The notes under the pieces: model-generated
The model's database searches: none
The model's input: the letters and a program-made list of their open reading frames with translations, nothing else
Told to the model about the DNA's origin: nothing
Source of the DNA: Kribbella caucasensis
GTDB lineage: Bacteria > Actinomycetota > Actinomycetes > Propionibacteriales > Kribbellaceae
Direction: 5' to 3'
DNA: 64,000 nt
Assembly: GCF_004361855.1 (NCBI RefSeq)
Contig: NZ_SNWQ01000026.1
Coordinates: 1-64,000 of the forward strand
Program-made: the position numbers and the translations under genes
In this document: piece by piece, positions 43,001 to 52,019 of the stretch
Numbering within the stretch: position 1 is the stretch's first letter
How the letters are laid out: each line of letters starts with the position of its first letter

Positions 43001-44014
43001 CTATCCGTCCACTTTCAGCAGCCGGGCGACCGAGCGCTCCAGGCGCTCCCGGACCTTCTCGCTGCCGAGGTCGTCCGAGCCGGTGCGGCTGATGGCCGGG
43101 GCGATCGTGCGGCCCTGCTCGAACTGCGTGATCACCCTCGGGTCGACGTATGAGCTCCGCGCGACCGAGGGCGTGTTGCCGAGGTGGTCGGAGACGTCGC
43201 CGAGCATCGTCCGCACCGAGGATTTCAGCGCCTTCTTGGTAGTCGGCGGGTCTTCCTTGGCCAGGGCAACCGCCGCGTGAACCGTGGCGTTCCAGGTCCG
43301 CAGGTCCTTGACCGTGTACCCGTTGCCGACGAGTTCGTGGAACCGCTCGTTGATCAGGCCGGCGTCGATCTCGTGCCAGCCGCTGCGGTCGGTGTAGACC
43401 AGCAGCAGCGGGCTGTGGTGCCGGCTGCGTTTGAGCGCACCGACCGCAACCGCGAGCTTGTCGTCCTCAAGCTCGATCACCCGATCCACCCCGCCCTTCG
43501 CGGTGAAGTCGAACACCAGCTTGCCCCGCTTGATCCGTACGTCGTCGCGCAGCAGCGTGGCCGCTCCCCGACTGCCGTAGTCCTCGGCGTACTCCGAGTT
43601 GCCGGTGCGAAAGACCCCGTGGTCGAGCATTCGCAGCGCCACCGCGAGCACCCGGTCGGGGCCGAGACCCTTGCCGCAGAGGTCACGGTCCACTTGTGCC
43701 CGGAACGCGGGCAACCGGCGCGCGAGCCGCCGTACCCGGTCGTGCTTGTCCGCATCCTGCTCGGCTCGCCAGTCGTCGTGGTACAGGTACTGCCGCCGGC
43801 CGGCGTCGTCGGTACCGACAGCCTGGATGTGACCGTTCGGATATGGGCAGATCCAGACGTCCTCCCAGGCCGGCGGGATCGCCAGCGTACGGATCCGGTC
43901 GAGCGTCTCCGGGTCGGTCACCCGCCCGCCGTCCGCGTCCAGGTAGCTGAACCCCTTGCCCCTCCGGCGCCGGGTCAGGCCGGGCCGATCGGGGTTGCTC
44001 CGTCGTAACCGCAC
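43001..44014 (-). CDS. DNA topoisomerase IB (bacterial)
   Basis: A 337-residue bacterial type IB topoisomerase. The N-terminal domain has RGKGFSYLDADG and PPAWEDVWICPYPNGHIQAVG. The catalytic domain shows FDFTAKGG, the tyrosine-recombinase-like Arg in VKDLRTWNATV, and the nucleophile Tyr in VARSSYVDPRVI. It relaxes supercoils by transient 3'-phosphotyrosyl linkage. Start is GTG 44014. In actinobacteria and other soil bacteria these genes often lie near Ku/LigD or stress genes, as here. Confidence 0.93.
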   Translation of the reverse strand: MRLRRSNPDRPGLTRRRRGKGFSYLDADGGRVTDPETLDRIRTLAIPPAWEDVWICPYPNGHIQAVGTDDAGRRQYLYHDDWRAEQDADKHDRVRRLARRLPAFRAQVDRDLCGKGLGPDRVLAVALRMLDHGVFRTGNSEYAEDYGSRGAATLLRDDVRIKRGKLVFDFTAKGGVDRVIELEDDKLAVAVGALKRSRHHSPLLLVYTDRSGWHEIDAGLINERFHELVGNGYTVKDLRTWNATVHAAVALAKEDPPTTKKALKSSVRTMLGDVSDHLGNTPSVARSSYVDPRVITQFEQGRTIAPAISRTGSDDLGSEKVRERLERSVARLLKVDG

Positions 44015-44050
44015 ACGGCCTCCCTTCTCCCGGCGGACCGGTACCCCGGG

Positions 44051-46225
44051 CTAGTCCTCCTCTCCGGACGGGGTGAACGTGGTGCGGAAGATGTCGCCGT
44101 TGCCCAGGTTTGTTTGGGTTGCGGTGTTGCCGGCGGTGAGACCGGAGACGTACGTCGCGCCGGCGCGGGTCGCGACGTACAGGTTGGCCTCTGCGAAGGC
44201 GTCGGCGCCGTCGTCCTCGGTCGTGCCGAACTGGCGGATCCAGGTGCGGGTGTGGTCGGCGGAGTACCTGGCCAGGACCGCGTCGAACTTGCCGAGGCTC
44301 GTCTGCAGCGGTCCGTCCGTGAAGGCTGCGACGACGAAATCGCCGGAGGAGTCTCGGGTGATCGCCGCGCCCTTGTCGTTGCCCGGCGTACCGAACTGGT
44401 CCTTCCAGGAGATGGTGCCTGAGTCGTTGAGCTGGGCGACGATGATGTCCTTGTCGCCGGCAAGAGTCCCGGCGAAGTCGCCCGCGGAGTAGCCGCTCAG
44501 GTAGGTGCCGCCGGAGCCGTCGGCGGCCAGCCCCCAGACCTCGTCGGCGGCCGGCGTACCGAGTTGGTTCAGCCAGGTTCGCGTCCCCGCCGCGTCGAAG
44601 CGTGCGACGAAGCCGTCGATACCGCCGGCGGGTTCGCCCAATGAGCCGGCCGTCATCCCGGCCAGGTAGACCGCGTCGCCGCTGGTCGTCAGGGCCATAC
44701 CTTTCTCCTCGCCGGCGCTGCCGAACTGCCGGGTCCAGACCGGCTGGCCCGATGGGTCGAGCTTGATCAGGATGACGTCCTTGTCGCCCTGGTTCCCGCC
44801 GCCGCCAAGGTCGCCCTTGGTGTAGCCGCCGAGGTAGATCGATCCGGACTGATCCGTTGCGATCGCGTAGCCCCGGTCGGCCAGTCCCGATGCGCCGAGC
44901 TGGGTGGCCCAGCCGCGGTTGCCGTCGGCGTCGTACTGGACCGCGAAGACGTCGTCCGTGGTGTTGCCCGCATGGTTCCCGTCGAGGTTTCCGGTGGTGT
45001 AGCCGGTGACGATTGGTCGGCCTTGCGGGTCCAGCGCCACGCCGTACGGGCGATCCGTGCCGGACGTGCCGAGTTCGCGGGTCCAGAGGCGTGAACCGTC
45101 AGGCGCGTACTTCGTCAGGACCACGTCCTTGCCGCCCGCGTGGGGCTGACCGTCGACCGGACCCTCGGCGGCGATCGCCTGGTAGGTGTTGCCGTCCTGG
45201 TCGACCGCCAGGCCGCCGGCGCGGTCCTCGCCCGGCGTACCGGACAGGGCCGCCTTCATCGGCGTGGCCGGCGGCTTGCCGATGAACTGGAAGATGTACT
45301 TCGCGCCCTCGACGAACTCCGGCTCCCAGATATCCCAGTCGTGGCCGCCGTCGACCACCCGGAACTCGCTGGTCAGGCCTGGCACCCGGACCGCCTGGTT
45401 GAAGACCACGTGCGCCTCGAAGTCGAGGTCGTGGGTGTAGTCCTTCGGTTCGGGGTTCTTGTACTCGTCGTCGCCGACCGCGATGAACAGGTGCGACTGC
45501 AGTCCCTTACTGGCGAACTGCTTGAAGGCGGTCGGGTAGTTCAGCCGCCAGTAGACCGACTCGGAGAACAGGTCGTTGCCCTTGCCGTAGGCGCCGAACT
45601 CGCGCGTACTGGAGTCCGCCGGCGGCAGCGGGAAGTAGACGGCCGGGCTGAGCACGATCGACGCGCCGAACACCTCCGGGTGAACCATCGAGTAGCGCAG
45701 TGCACCGGCACCACCCATCGAGTACCCCGCGATCGCACGGCCGCTCCGATCGGCGATCGTCCGGTACGCCGCGTCGACGTGCGGCACCAGATCGCGCAGG
45801 TACGCGGTCTCGACCGGACGGCCCGGGTCCGCACCCTTGTACGCCGAGTCGACGTAATAGCTGGCCCGGTTGCTCCAGGGCGCGTCCGGCATGACCGCGA
45901 TGGTCGGCGGGATCTCGCCGGTGGAGATGAGTTCGTCGAGGCGGCTCTTCACCTGCGTCCACGCGCTCATCGAGTCGCCCCGGCCGTGCAGCAGGTAGAT
46001 CACCGGATAGCGGCTCGAGGAGGACTCGTATCCGGCGGGCAAATAGACGTTGTAGTCGATGTCCTCACCCAACGTGGCCGACCGCATGCTCGCCGTACCG
46101 ATCGTCCCGGGTGCGACCGCCTGGGACGTCGCGAGTGGTGCGGCTGGTTCGGCCGTGGGCAGCAGGAAGTTGACCACGAGCGCAGCCGCCGCGGTCAGGC
46201 CAAGGGCCGGAAGTCTCGTACGCAC
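44051..46225 (-). CDS. Secreted esterase fused to SBBP-repeat beta-propeller
   Basis: A 724-residue exported two-domain protein. After a signal peptide, residues about 45-320 form an esterase D/feruloyl esterase-like hydrolase: YNVYLPAGYES, YPVIYLLHGRGDS, nucleophile in IAGYSMGGAGALR, and His in VVDGGHDWDIW. Residues about 335-724 hold at least six SBBP repeats (motifs such as PYGVALDPQGRPIVTGYT, GYAIATDQSGSIYLGGYT), building a beta-propeller. GTG 46225 follows GGAGAG. Two LacI-type operators lie upstream. Confidence 0.88.
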   Translation of the reverse strand: MRTRLPALGLTAAAALVVNFLLPTAEPAAPLATSQAVAPGTIGTASMRSATLGEDIDYNVYLPAGYESSSSRYPVIYLLHGRGDSMSAWTQVKSRLDELISTGEIPPTIAVMPDAPWSNRASYYVDSAYKGADPGRPVETAYLRDLVPHVDAAYRTIADRSGRAIAGYSMGGAGALRYSMVHPEVFGASIVLSPAVYFPLPPADSSTREFGAYGKGNDLFSESVYWRLNYPTAFKQFASKGLQSHLFIAVGDDEYKNPEPKDYTHDLDFEAHVVFNQAVRVPGLTSEFRVVDGGHDWDIWEPEFVEGAKYIFQFIGKPPATPMKAALSGTPGEDRAGGLAVDQDGNTYQAIAAEGPVDGQPHAGGKDVVLTKYAPDGSRLWTRELGTSGTDRPYGVALDPQGRPIVTGYTTGNLDGNHAGNTTDDVFAVQYDADGNRGWATQLGASGLADRGYAIATDQSGSIYLGGYTKGDLGGGGNQGDKDVILIKLDPSGQPVWTRQFGSAGEEKGMALTTSGDAVYLAGMTAGSLGEPAGGIDGFVARFDAAGTRTWLNQLGTPAADEVWGLAADGSGGTYLSGYSAGDFAGTLAGDKDIIVAQLNDSGTISWKDQFGTPGNDKGAAITRDSSGDFVVAAFTDGPLQTSLGKFDAVLARYSADHTRTWIRQFGTTEDDGADAFAEANLYVATRAGATYVSGLTAGNTATQTNLGNGDIFRTTFTPSGEED

Positions 46226-46517
46226 GGCATCTCTCCAGTCTCAGTTCCGTCCCCACGCCACCGCCCCGGTCGGGCCCGCTGACGGATCAGGCTCTTTGTA
46301 ATCGGTTACGTAAACGATTACAAGAGGTCGATAACCGAACTGGCGGGAATAGGCCGGCGAGTCCGGGGCACCAGGACAGGGTCAGATCCGGCACCACAGA
46401 GGAGGAAACCGCTACTCCCCACCGGCCTGTCCCGTCGGTGGGGAGCCGTCTGCCGGGCACGAATCGCTCCGGCCGAGCTGATGAACAGCATGCACACGGT
46501 CCTGTAGCGTCGTACGG
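46226..46517. other. Divergent intergenic region
   Basis: About 290 bp between the esterase-propeller gene (minus) and the coiled-coil gene (plus). It carries the paired LacI-type operators at 46298-46321 and a TAGCGT at about 46506 that could be the -10 of a near-leaderless GTG start at 46518. No gene is seen. Confidence 0.5.
46298..46321. promoter_or_regulatory. Two abutting LacI-type operators
   Basis: GTAATCGGTTAC (46298-46309) is followed without a gap by GTAAACGATTAC (46310-46321); both fit GTAANCGNTTAC, a LacI-family consensus. Together with flanks they form a longer inverted repeat TTGTAATCG-N10-CGATTACAA (46296-46323). They lie 73 bp upstream of the esterase-propeller start. No lacI gene is adjacent. 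Confidence 0.7.
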
Positions 46518-47384
46518 GTGGACTTCGAGGAGGCGGCAGACGCGTTGTACGCCGCACCGGCCGCTGACTTCATTGCCGCTCGCAACGAGCTCGCGAAACA
46601 GCTGAAGGCCGACGGCGACCAGCTCGGGTCGACCCGGCTGAAGGCGCTGCGCAAGCCGACCGTGGCGGCCTGGCTGGCGAACCTGGTCGCGCGGGAGCAG
46701 CCGGACGAGCTGGACGACCTGGTTGCCCTCGGTGACGAGTTCCGCGAGGCGACGGCCGACCTGGACGGCGAGCGGCTGCGAGAGCTGACACCGAGGCGGC
46801 ACAAGCTCATCGACCAGCTGGTCCAGGCCGCGGGCAAGCTGGCAGCGGATCAAGGGCAGAAGGTCAGCGCGGACGTCGGCCAGAAGCTGCGCGAGACCTT
46901 CGATGCCGGACTGGTCGATCCGGCCGCAGGCGAGGCGGTTCGCGAGGGCCGGTTGAGCAGCGCGCTTCGTCACGTCGGCTTCGGAGTGGTCGACGAGAGC
47001 GGCGAGCCGTCTAACGTCACGCCGCTGACGGACGAGCGACGACAGCGGGCGGTGGATCGGCGGAAGGCGTCGAAGGCGGCGGAAGAGGAAGAATCGGCCG
47101 CCGCCCGGACCGCACGGGAGCGGGCCGAACGTAAAGAGGAAGAACGCGAGGCGGCCCGTCGCGCCGAGGCGAAGAAGCAGCTGGAGGACAAGGTCGCCGC
47201 CGCGGAACTCGCCGAGGCGGTGGTCGAGGACCTGGAGAACCAGCTCACCGAAGCGCAGGACACCCTGGAGGAGATCCGGGTGACGATCCGGCGCCTGACG
47301 GCCGAGCTGGACGACGCGAAGAAGACCGCCCGGGAAGCGCAGAAGCAGAGCCGCGAGGCCCGCAAACGCTACAACCGCCTCTGA
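46518..47384 (+). CDS. Coiled-coil protein of unknown function
   Basis: A 288-residue cytoplasmic protein. The N-terminal 150 residues are helical and globular (RNELAKQLKADGDQLG, KPTVAAWLANLVAREQPDEL), a conserved actinobacterial type that I cannot name. Residues about 175-288 are a long charged coiled coil rich in Glu, Arg, Lys and Ala. It ends 34 bp before ku on the same strand, so an operon and a role near DNA ends are possible but unproven. Confidence 0.78.
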   Translation: MDFEEAADALYAAPAADFIAARNELAKQLKADGDQLGSTRLKALRKPTVAAWLANLVAREQPDELDDLVALGDEFREATADLDGERLRELTPRRHKLIDQLVQAAGKLAADQGQKVSADVGQKLRETFDAGLVDPAAGEAVREGRLSSALRHVGFGVVDESGEPSNVTPLTDERRQRAVDRRKASKAAEEEESAAARTARERAERKEEEREAARRAEAKKQLEDKVAAAELAEAVVEDLENQLTEAQDTLEEIRVTIRRLTAELDDAKKTAREAQKQSREARKRYNRL

Positions 47385-47418
47385 CCTGGGTACCAGGGGT
47401 CTGGAGAGGAGCTGACCA

Positions 47419-48324
47419 ATGGCGCGGTCGATCTGGAGCGGGTATGTCAACTTCGGGCTGGTCTCGGTCCCGGTCGGCCTGTACTCCGCGACCCAGGAGC
47501 ACGAGATCGACTTCCACCAGTTCCAGCGTGGGACGTCCGACCGGATCCGGTACAAGCGGGTCAACGAGCGCACCGGCCGTGAAGTCGACTACGGCAAGAT
47601 CGTCAAAGGCCATGAGGTCGGCGACGGCGAGTACGTGATCGTCGAACCCGACGAGCTCGACGACATCGCGCCCGGCCGGTCCAGGTCGCTGCAGATCGAC
47701 ACGTTCGTCGACCTGGACGAGATCGACCCGATCCACTTCCAGAAGAGCTACTACCTGGCCCCGTCGGATCAGGAGAACGCCTCGTCGTACGCGCTCTTCC
47801 GCGACGCGCTGGAGAAGACGAACCGGGCCGGCATCGCGACGTTCGTGATGCGGGGCAAGGAGTACCTGGCCGCGATCCGCGCGTCGGGCAAGGTACTGGT
47901 CCTGGCGACGCTGTTCTTCGCCGACGAGATCCGCGATTCGACCAAGGAGATCGGCGACCTGCCGGTCAAGTCGAAGGCGGACAAGCAACTGAAGATGGCG
48001 GTCGACCTGATCGAGGCGATGAGCGGCGAGTGGCGCGCCGCGCAGTACAAGGACAGCTACACCGAGCGGGTGAAGAAGCTGGTCGAGTCCAAGCACAAGG
48101 GCAAGGACGTCGTCGTCACCGAGGAGGAGCCCGAGGCGACCGCGACCACCGATCTCGTCTCCGCGCTGCGCGCCAGCGTCGATGCCGCCCGGGCCCGCCG
48201 CGCCGGTGGGACCAAGAAGTCCGCCGCCGCGAAGAAGTCGACGGCCAAGAAGGCCACGACAAAGAAGACCGCGGCGAAGAAGACCGCTGCTAGGAAGAAG
48301 ACGGCCAAGAAGAAGGCCGCTTGA
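47419..48324 (+). CDS. ku: Ku DNA end-binding protein
   Basis: A 301-residue bacterial Ku homodimer, the DNA end-binding component of non-homologous end joining. It has the family start ARSIWSGYVNFGLVSVPVGLY, then FHQFQRGTSDRIRYKRVNERTGREV, and MAVDLIEAMSGEW near the ring's C terminus. The tail beyond residue 260 is a Lys/Ala-rich low-complexity extension (TKKTAAKKTAARKKTAKK), as in mycobacterial and Streptomyces Ku, which binds DNA. No ligD is in this window. ATG 47419 follows GGAGAGGAG. Confidence 0.96.
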   Translation: MARSIWSGYVNFGLVSVPVGLYSATQEHEIDFHQFQRGTSDRIRYKRVNERTGREVDYGKIVKGHEVGDGEYVIVEPDELDDIAPGRSRSLQIDTFVDLDEIDPIHFQKSYYLAPSDQENASSYALFRDALEKTNRAGIATFVMRGKEYLAAIRASGKVLVLATLFFADEIRDSTKEIGDLPVKSKADKQLKMAVDLIEAMSGEWRAAQYKDSYTERVKKLVESKHKGKDVVVTEEEPEATATTDLVSALRASVDAARARRAGGTKKSAAAKKSTAKKATTKKTAAKKTAARKKTAKKKAA

Positions 48325-48338
48325 GCAACTCGGTCGGT

Positions 48339-49031
48339 TTACTCACCGGGTTTGGGGAGGAGGTAGGTGCCTGGGTCGGCTGGGGCGCCGGCTTCCAGCC
48401 AGCGGTGGAAGCCTTCGGGGTTGCGGCGTTCGAACTCGTCCAGGCAGATCCGGCGGACCTCGGCGACGGCCTGCCGGTCGCGGGATCCGGCGCCGGCGGC
48501 CAGGGTCCTGGTCGTCTCGGACCAGACTCCGCAGAGTTCCTCGATGGTGAGCGGGCACTGGAGTGAGGCGATCAGCTTCTCGTCCTCGATCTCCTGCGTC
48601 CGGGTCAGCAGGACCAGTCCCCCGTACTCGGGCTTGCGGCGACGGAAGAACCGCCGGTCCCGGCCGCGACGGTTTGCGCGGCGTTCCCGGCGGGTGCTCG
48701 GCAGGATGAAGTCGAGGCCGACGAAGAGCAACGCCGTCAGCATCGCGACCGACAGCCCGGCCGCACCCCAGCCGAGCAACCGCACCAGACCGGGCAGGCA
48801 GAGCACCCCACCGGCAGCGCAGACGGCGATCAGGAACGGCGACTGGTACGGCGCTTCGTCGGAGAGGCGCTTGATCACCGCCGCCAACGGCCAGACGAGG
48901 GCGAACACCACCGCGAGCACAATCGTCGACACGAACGGTCCGAGCAGCAGCACCCCGGCCAGCAGCCCCGCGGTACCGATCCCCAGACCGGCCGCGATCG
49001 CCATCCGCTGAACAGCAGGAGAAAGCCGCAT
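48339..49031 (-). CDS. Membrane protein with cytoplasmic C-terminal domain
   Basis: A 230-residue protein with about four membrane helices in the first 110 residues, a strongly basic linker (RRERRANRRGRDRRFFRRRK) and a C-terminal soluble domain (LLTRTQEIEDEKLIASLQCP, WLEAGAPADPGTYLL). No domain recognised. It ends 15 bp from ku, convergent. ATG 49031. Confidence 0.75.
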   Translation of the reverse strand: MRLSPAVQRMAIAAGLGIGTAGLLAGVLLLGPFVSTIVLAVVFALVWPLAAVIKRLSDEAPYQSPFLIAVCAAGGVLCLPGLVRLLGWGAAGLSVAMLTALLFVGLDFILPSTRRERRANRRGRDRRFFRRRKPEYGGLVLLTRTQEIEDEKLIASLQCPLTIEELCGVWSETTRTLAAGAGSRDRQAVAEVRRICLDEFERRNPEGFHRWLEAGAPADPGTYLLPKPGE

Positions 49032-49306
49032 CGCCGCGCTCGCTCATCGTCGCCAGGGAGCACCCTCATGGGCACCCCCGCCGACGCCCGGCACCCCACC
49101 CGGCGTCGACACCCTCAGAACGAACAGCCGCCGCCGGAGGTTCCTGACCCAACAGGATCGGCTGGAGTGGAAGGCGGGGCGAACCGCCGAAATTGGTGGC
49201 TGGTGCGGTGGTTGTGGGGTTCTTCGCGGATCATGTTCCAAGTGAGGAGCTTTGACATGCCGCGGGCAGGCGGGGTGTTGGGGGCCGGGAACAGGGAGAG
49301 TGGTTG

Positions 49307-51409
49307 GTGAGTCAGGTCGACGAGTTGTTCGCCAGTCGGGTACGGGCGCTCAGACCCGCGCTCGGGACGCTCCCGCTCGAGCTGGTCAAGCAGCTGTACG
49401 ACGCGCAGCTCGGTAGCCGGCACGCGGATCTCGCCGCGAGGTGGTTGCAGGCCGAGGGCCATGGGTTCTACACGATCGGGTCGTCCGGCCACGAGGGCAA
49501 CGCAGCCGTCGCGGCCGCTCTGCGTCCGACCGATCCCGCTCTCCTGCACTACCGATCCGGTGCGTTCTACCTCGCCCGGGCCGCTCAGCACGGCGACAAG
49601 GACGCGTTGCGCGACATCCTGCTCGGCGTGACCGCGGCGACCACTGAGCCGATCGCGGGCGGCCGGCACAAGGTGTTCGGCCGGCATGACCTGGCCGTCA
49701 TCCCGCAGACCTCGACGATCGCGTCGCACCTGCCCCGCGCGATGGGGGTCGCCTTCTCGATCGCCCGAGCGGCCAAACTCGGCGTACCGTGCCCGTGGCC
49801 GGCCGACGCGATCGTGGTGACGAGTTTCGGCGACGCCTCGGCGAACCACTCGACGGCCACCGGGGCGATCAACGCCGCCCTGCACGCGTCGTACCAGGGG
49901 CACCCGATGCCGTTGCTGCTGGTCTGCGAGGACAACGGGATCGGCATCAGCGTGCGCACCCCGGAAGGCTGGATCAAGCAGGCCTGGGGACAACGCCCGG
50001 GACTCCGGTACTTCGATGCCGATGGCACCGATCTCGCGGCGGCACTGGAGATGGCCACCGAGGCAGCGACCTTCGTACGGCGAAACCGGCGGCCGGCCTT
50101 CCTTCGGCTGCGAACCGTGCGCCTGATGGGGCACGCCGGGTCCGATGTCGAGGCCGCATACCGCTCACCGGCCGAGCTGACCGCCGACGAGGAACTCGAC
50201 CCCTTGCTCGGTACTGCCCGGCTGCTGCTCTCCGCGGGATGCACCCCGGCCGAGATCATCGAGCTCTACGAGAACAAGCGTTCCGAGGTGATGGGGATCG
50301 CCCGCGAGGTCGCCGGACTCCCCCAACTCACGACGGCCGAGGCGATCGCGGCACCCCTACGACTACAGACCGTCGCCGCCGACACGTTGCCCCCGCGATC
50401 GTCGTACCAAGGTGAACCGCTGACCCTGAGCCAGTCGATCAACCGAGCCCTCGCGGACGTGCTCACGGCGTACCCGGAAGCGCTGGTGTTCGGCGAGGAC
50501 GTGGGGCGCAAGGGCGGCGTGTACGGCGTGACGCGGGGGCTGCAGAAGACGTTCGGGCCGGCGCGAGTGTTCGACACGTTGCTGGACGAACAGTCGATCC
50601 TCGGACTCGGTCTCGGCGCCGCGATCTCGGGATTGCTGCCGCTGCCGGAGATCCAGTATCTGGCGTACCTGCACAACGCGGAGGACCAACTGCGCGGCGA
50701 GGCGGCGTCGCTGAAGTTCTTCTCGCAGGGGCAGTACCGGAATCCGATGGTGGTGCGGATCGCCGGATACGGCTACCAGAAGGGGTTCGGCGGCCACTTC
50801 CACAACGACGACGCGATCGGCGTACTGCGGGACATCCCGGGCATTGTGATCGCGTCACCGTCACGCCCGGACGACGCGGCCGCGATGCTGCACACCTGCG
50901 TCGCGACCGCTCGGGCCGATGGCGCCGTCTGCGTCTTCCTCGAACCGATCGCGCTCTACCACCGGCGCGACCTGTACGCCGACGAGGACGGCGCGTGGCT
51001 CGCCGAGTATCCGGCCGGCCATGTACCGATCGGGCGCGGGCGGACGTACGGCGATGGCGATCGGCTGACCCTGGTCACGTTCGGCAACGGGGTGCCGATG
51101 AGCTTGCGCGTGGCGGCGCGGCTGGACGGCGTACGAGTGCTCGACCTGCGCTGGCTCGCGCCGCTGCCTCTCGACGATTTGTTGCGCGAGGCAACGGCCA
51201 CCGGACGGGTGCTCGTGGCAGACGAGACTCGGCGGTCCGGGGGCGTGTCCGAGGGCGTGCTCGCGGCGCTCGTCGATGCGGACTACTCCGGCCGGATGGC
51301 GCGGGTGACCAGCGAGGATTCCTTCGTCCCGCTGGGCGACGCGGCCCGTGAGGTCCTGCTCAGCGAACAGACCATCGAGAACGCCGCCCGCCGCCTGCTC
51401 GCCGATTGA
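49307..51409 (+). CDS. Fused E1 (alpha+beta) 2-oxoacid dehydrogenase, TPP-dependent
   Basis: A 700-residue natural fusion of the alpha and beta subunits of a branched-chain/acetoin-type 2-oxoacid dehydrogenase E1. The alpha half carries the TPP motif FGDASANHSTATGAINAAL ending ...LLVCEDNGIGIS. The beta half begins near residue 375 with SINRALADVLTAYPEALVFGEDVGRKGGVYG and contains PLPEIQYLAYLHNAEDQLRGEAA. It decarboxylates a 2-oxoacid and would need E2/E3 encoded elsewhere. GTG 49307 is preferred over TTG 49304 from spacing to AGGGAGAG. Confidence 0.92.
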   Translation: MSQVDELFASRVRALRPALGTLPLELVKQLYDAQLGSRHADLAARWLQAEGHGFYTIGSSGHEGNAAVAAALRPTDPALLHYRSGAFYLARAAQHGDKDALRDILLGVTAATTEPIAGGRHKVFGRHDLAVIPQTSTIASHLPRAMGVAFSIARAAKLGVPCPWPADAIVVTSFGDASANHSTATGAINAALHASYQGHPMPLLLVCEDNGIGISVRTPEGWIKQAWGQRPGLRYFDADGTDLAAALEMATEAATFVRRNRRPAFLRLRTVRLMGHAGSDVEAAYRSPAELTADEELDPLLGTARLLLSAGCTPAEIIELYENKRSEVMGIAREVAGLPQLTTAEAIAAPLRLQTVAADTLPPRSSYQGEPLTLSQSINRALADVLTAYPEALVFGEDVGRKGGVYGVTRGLQKTFGPARVFDTLLDEQSILGLGLGAAISGLLPLPEIQYLAYLHNAEDQLRGEAASLKFFSQGQYRNPMVVRIAGYGYQKGFGGHFHNDDAIGVLRDIPGIVIASPSRPDDAAAMLHTCVATARADGAVCVFLEPIALYHRRDLYADEDGAWLAEYPAGHVPIGRGRTYGDGDRLTLVTFGNGVPMSLRVAARLDGVRVLDLRWLAPLPLDDLLREATATGRVLVADETRRSGGVSEGVLAALVDADYSGRMARVTSEDSFVPLGDAAREVLLSEQTIENAARRLLAD

Positions 51410-51428
51410 TTGCTCGCCGATTGATTGC
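51395..51428. repeat. 15-bp tandem duplication across a stop codon
   Basis: TGCTCGCCGATTGAT occurs twice in direct succession at the 3' end of the E1 gene; the first copy supplies its TGA stop. A very recent slippage-type event that does not change the protein. Confidence 0.6.
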
Positions 51429-51448
51429 TGGCAGCAACGATGCGGGAG

Positions 51449-51931
51449 TCAGCTGAAGAGGCGTTGCCAGAAGGAACGCTTGGGTTCCGGCTCGGGCTCA
51501 GGCTGGTCCTGCTGCACTGAACCCGGCTCGGGCCGGTCCCGCAGCCACTGCTCGACGATCTCGTCCTCGTCGACCGGGCCGACCGGGACCACCACGCCGG
51601 TGGCGTCGCGCACCTGGATCCGGATCCGCTCGTTGAGATCCTTCAGGTAGTCGCGCACCTCGGTCTCGGTGCGCAGCTTCGCGACGGTCTCCGGTATCCG
51701 TTCTTTCTCCTTGCGCAGCTGGACCGACGCCGGCAGCAGGACCTCGGTGTCGATCTGCTCCCGGCGGATGAAGTCCTTCACCCACCAGTCCGGATCATGC
51801 GCCTCGGCCAGCTTCGGCAGCGGCTTACCGGCGAGGGCCAGATTGTCGAACTCGCCTCGCTCGTCCGCCTGCCGCAGTTGCAGGTCGACCCACTCCTGGG
51901 CCTTCATCCCGGGCGGCTTCCGCTCGGTCAT
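51449..51931 (-). CDS. DUF1992 protein (DnaJ-C28-like)
   Basis: A 160-residue protein of the DUF1992 family, found alone in bacteria and beside a J domain in eukaryotic DNAJC28. The family block ERGEFDNLALAGKPLPKL is diagnostic, followed by WWVKDFIRREQI and LRKEKERIPETVAKLRTE. A Pro/Glu-rich tail and KRSFWQRLF end it. ATG 51931 follows GGGAGG. Function unknown. Confidence 0.9.
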   Translation of the reverse strand: MTERKPPGMKAQEWVDLQLRQADERGEFDNLALAGKPLPKLAEAHDPDWWVKDFIRREQIDTEVLLPASVQLRKEKERIPETVAKLRTETEVRDYLKDLNERIRIQVRDATGVVVPVGPVDEDEIVEQWLRDRPEPGSVQQDQPEPEPEPKRSFWQRLFS

Positions 51932-51975
51932 GTACGCACCTCCCAATGATCGGGTCGCTGTACGCCACAGAGCCT

Positions 51976-51995
51976 AGGGCCGTCAGACAGGCCCT
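51976..51995. repeat. Second copy of AGGGCC-GTCAGACA-GGCCCT hairpin
   Basis: A perfect 6-bp inverted repeat (51976-51981 and 51990-51995) around the loop GTCAGACA. The same stem and loop occur at 7278-7300. Here it lies upstream of DUF1992 rather than after a gene, so a simple terminator role is doubtful. Confidence 0.65.
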
Positions 51996-52019
51996 GGTCC
52001 GCGTCAAAACCAAGCCAAT

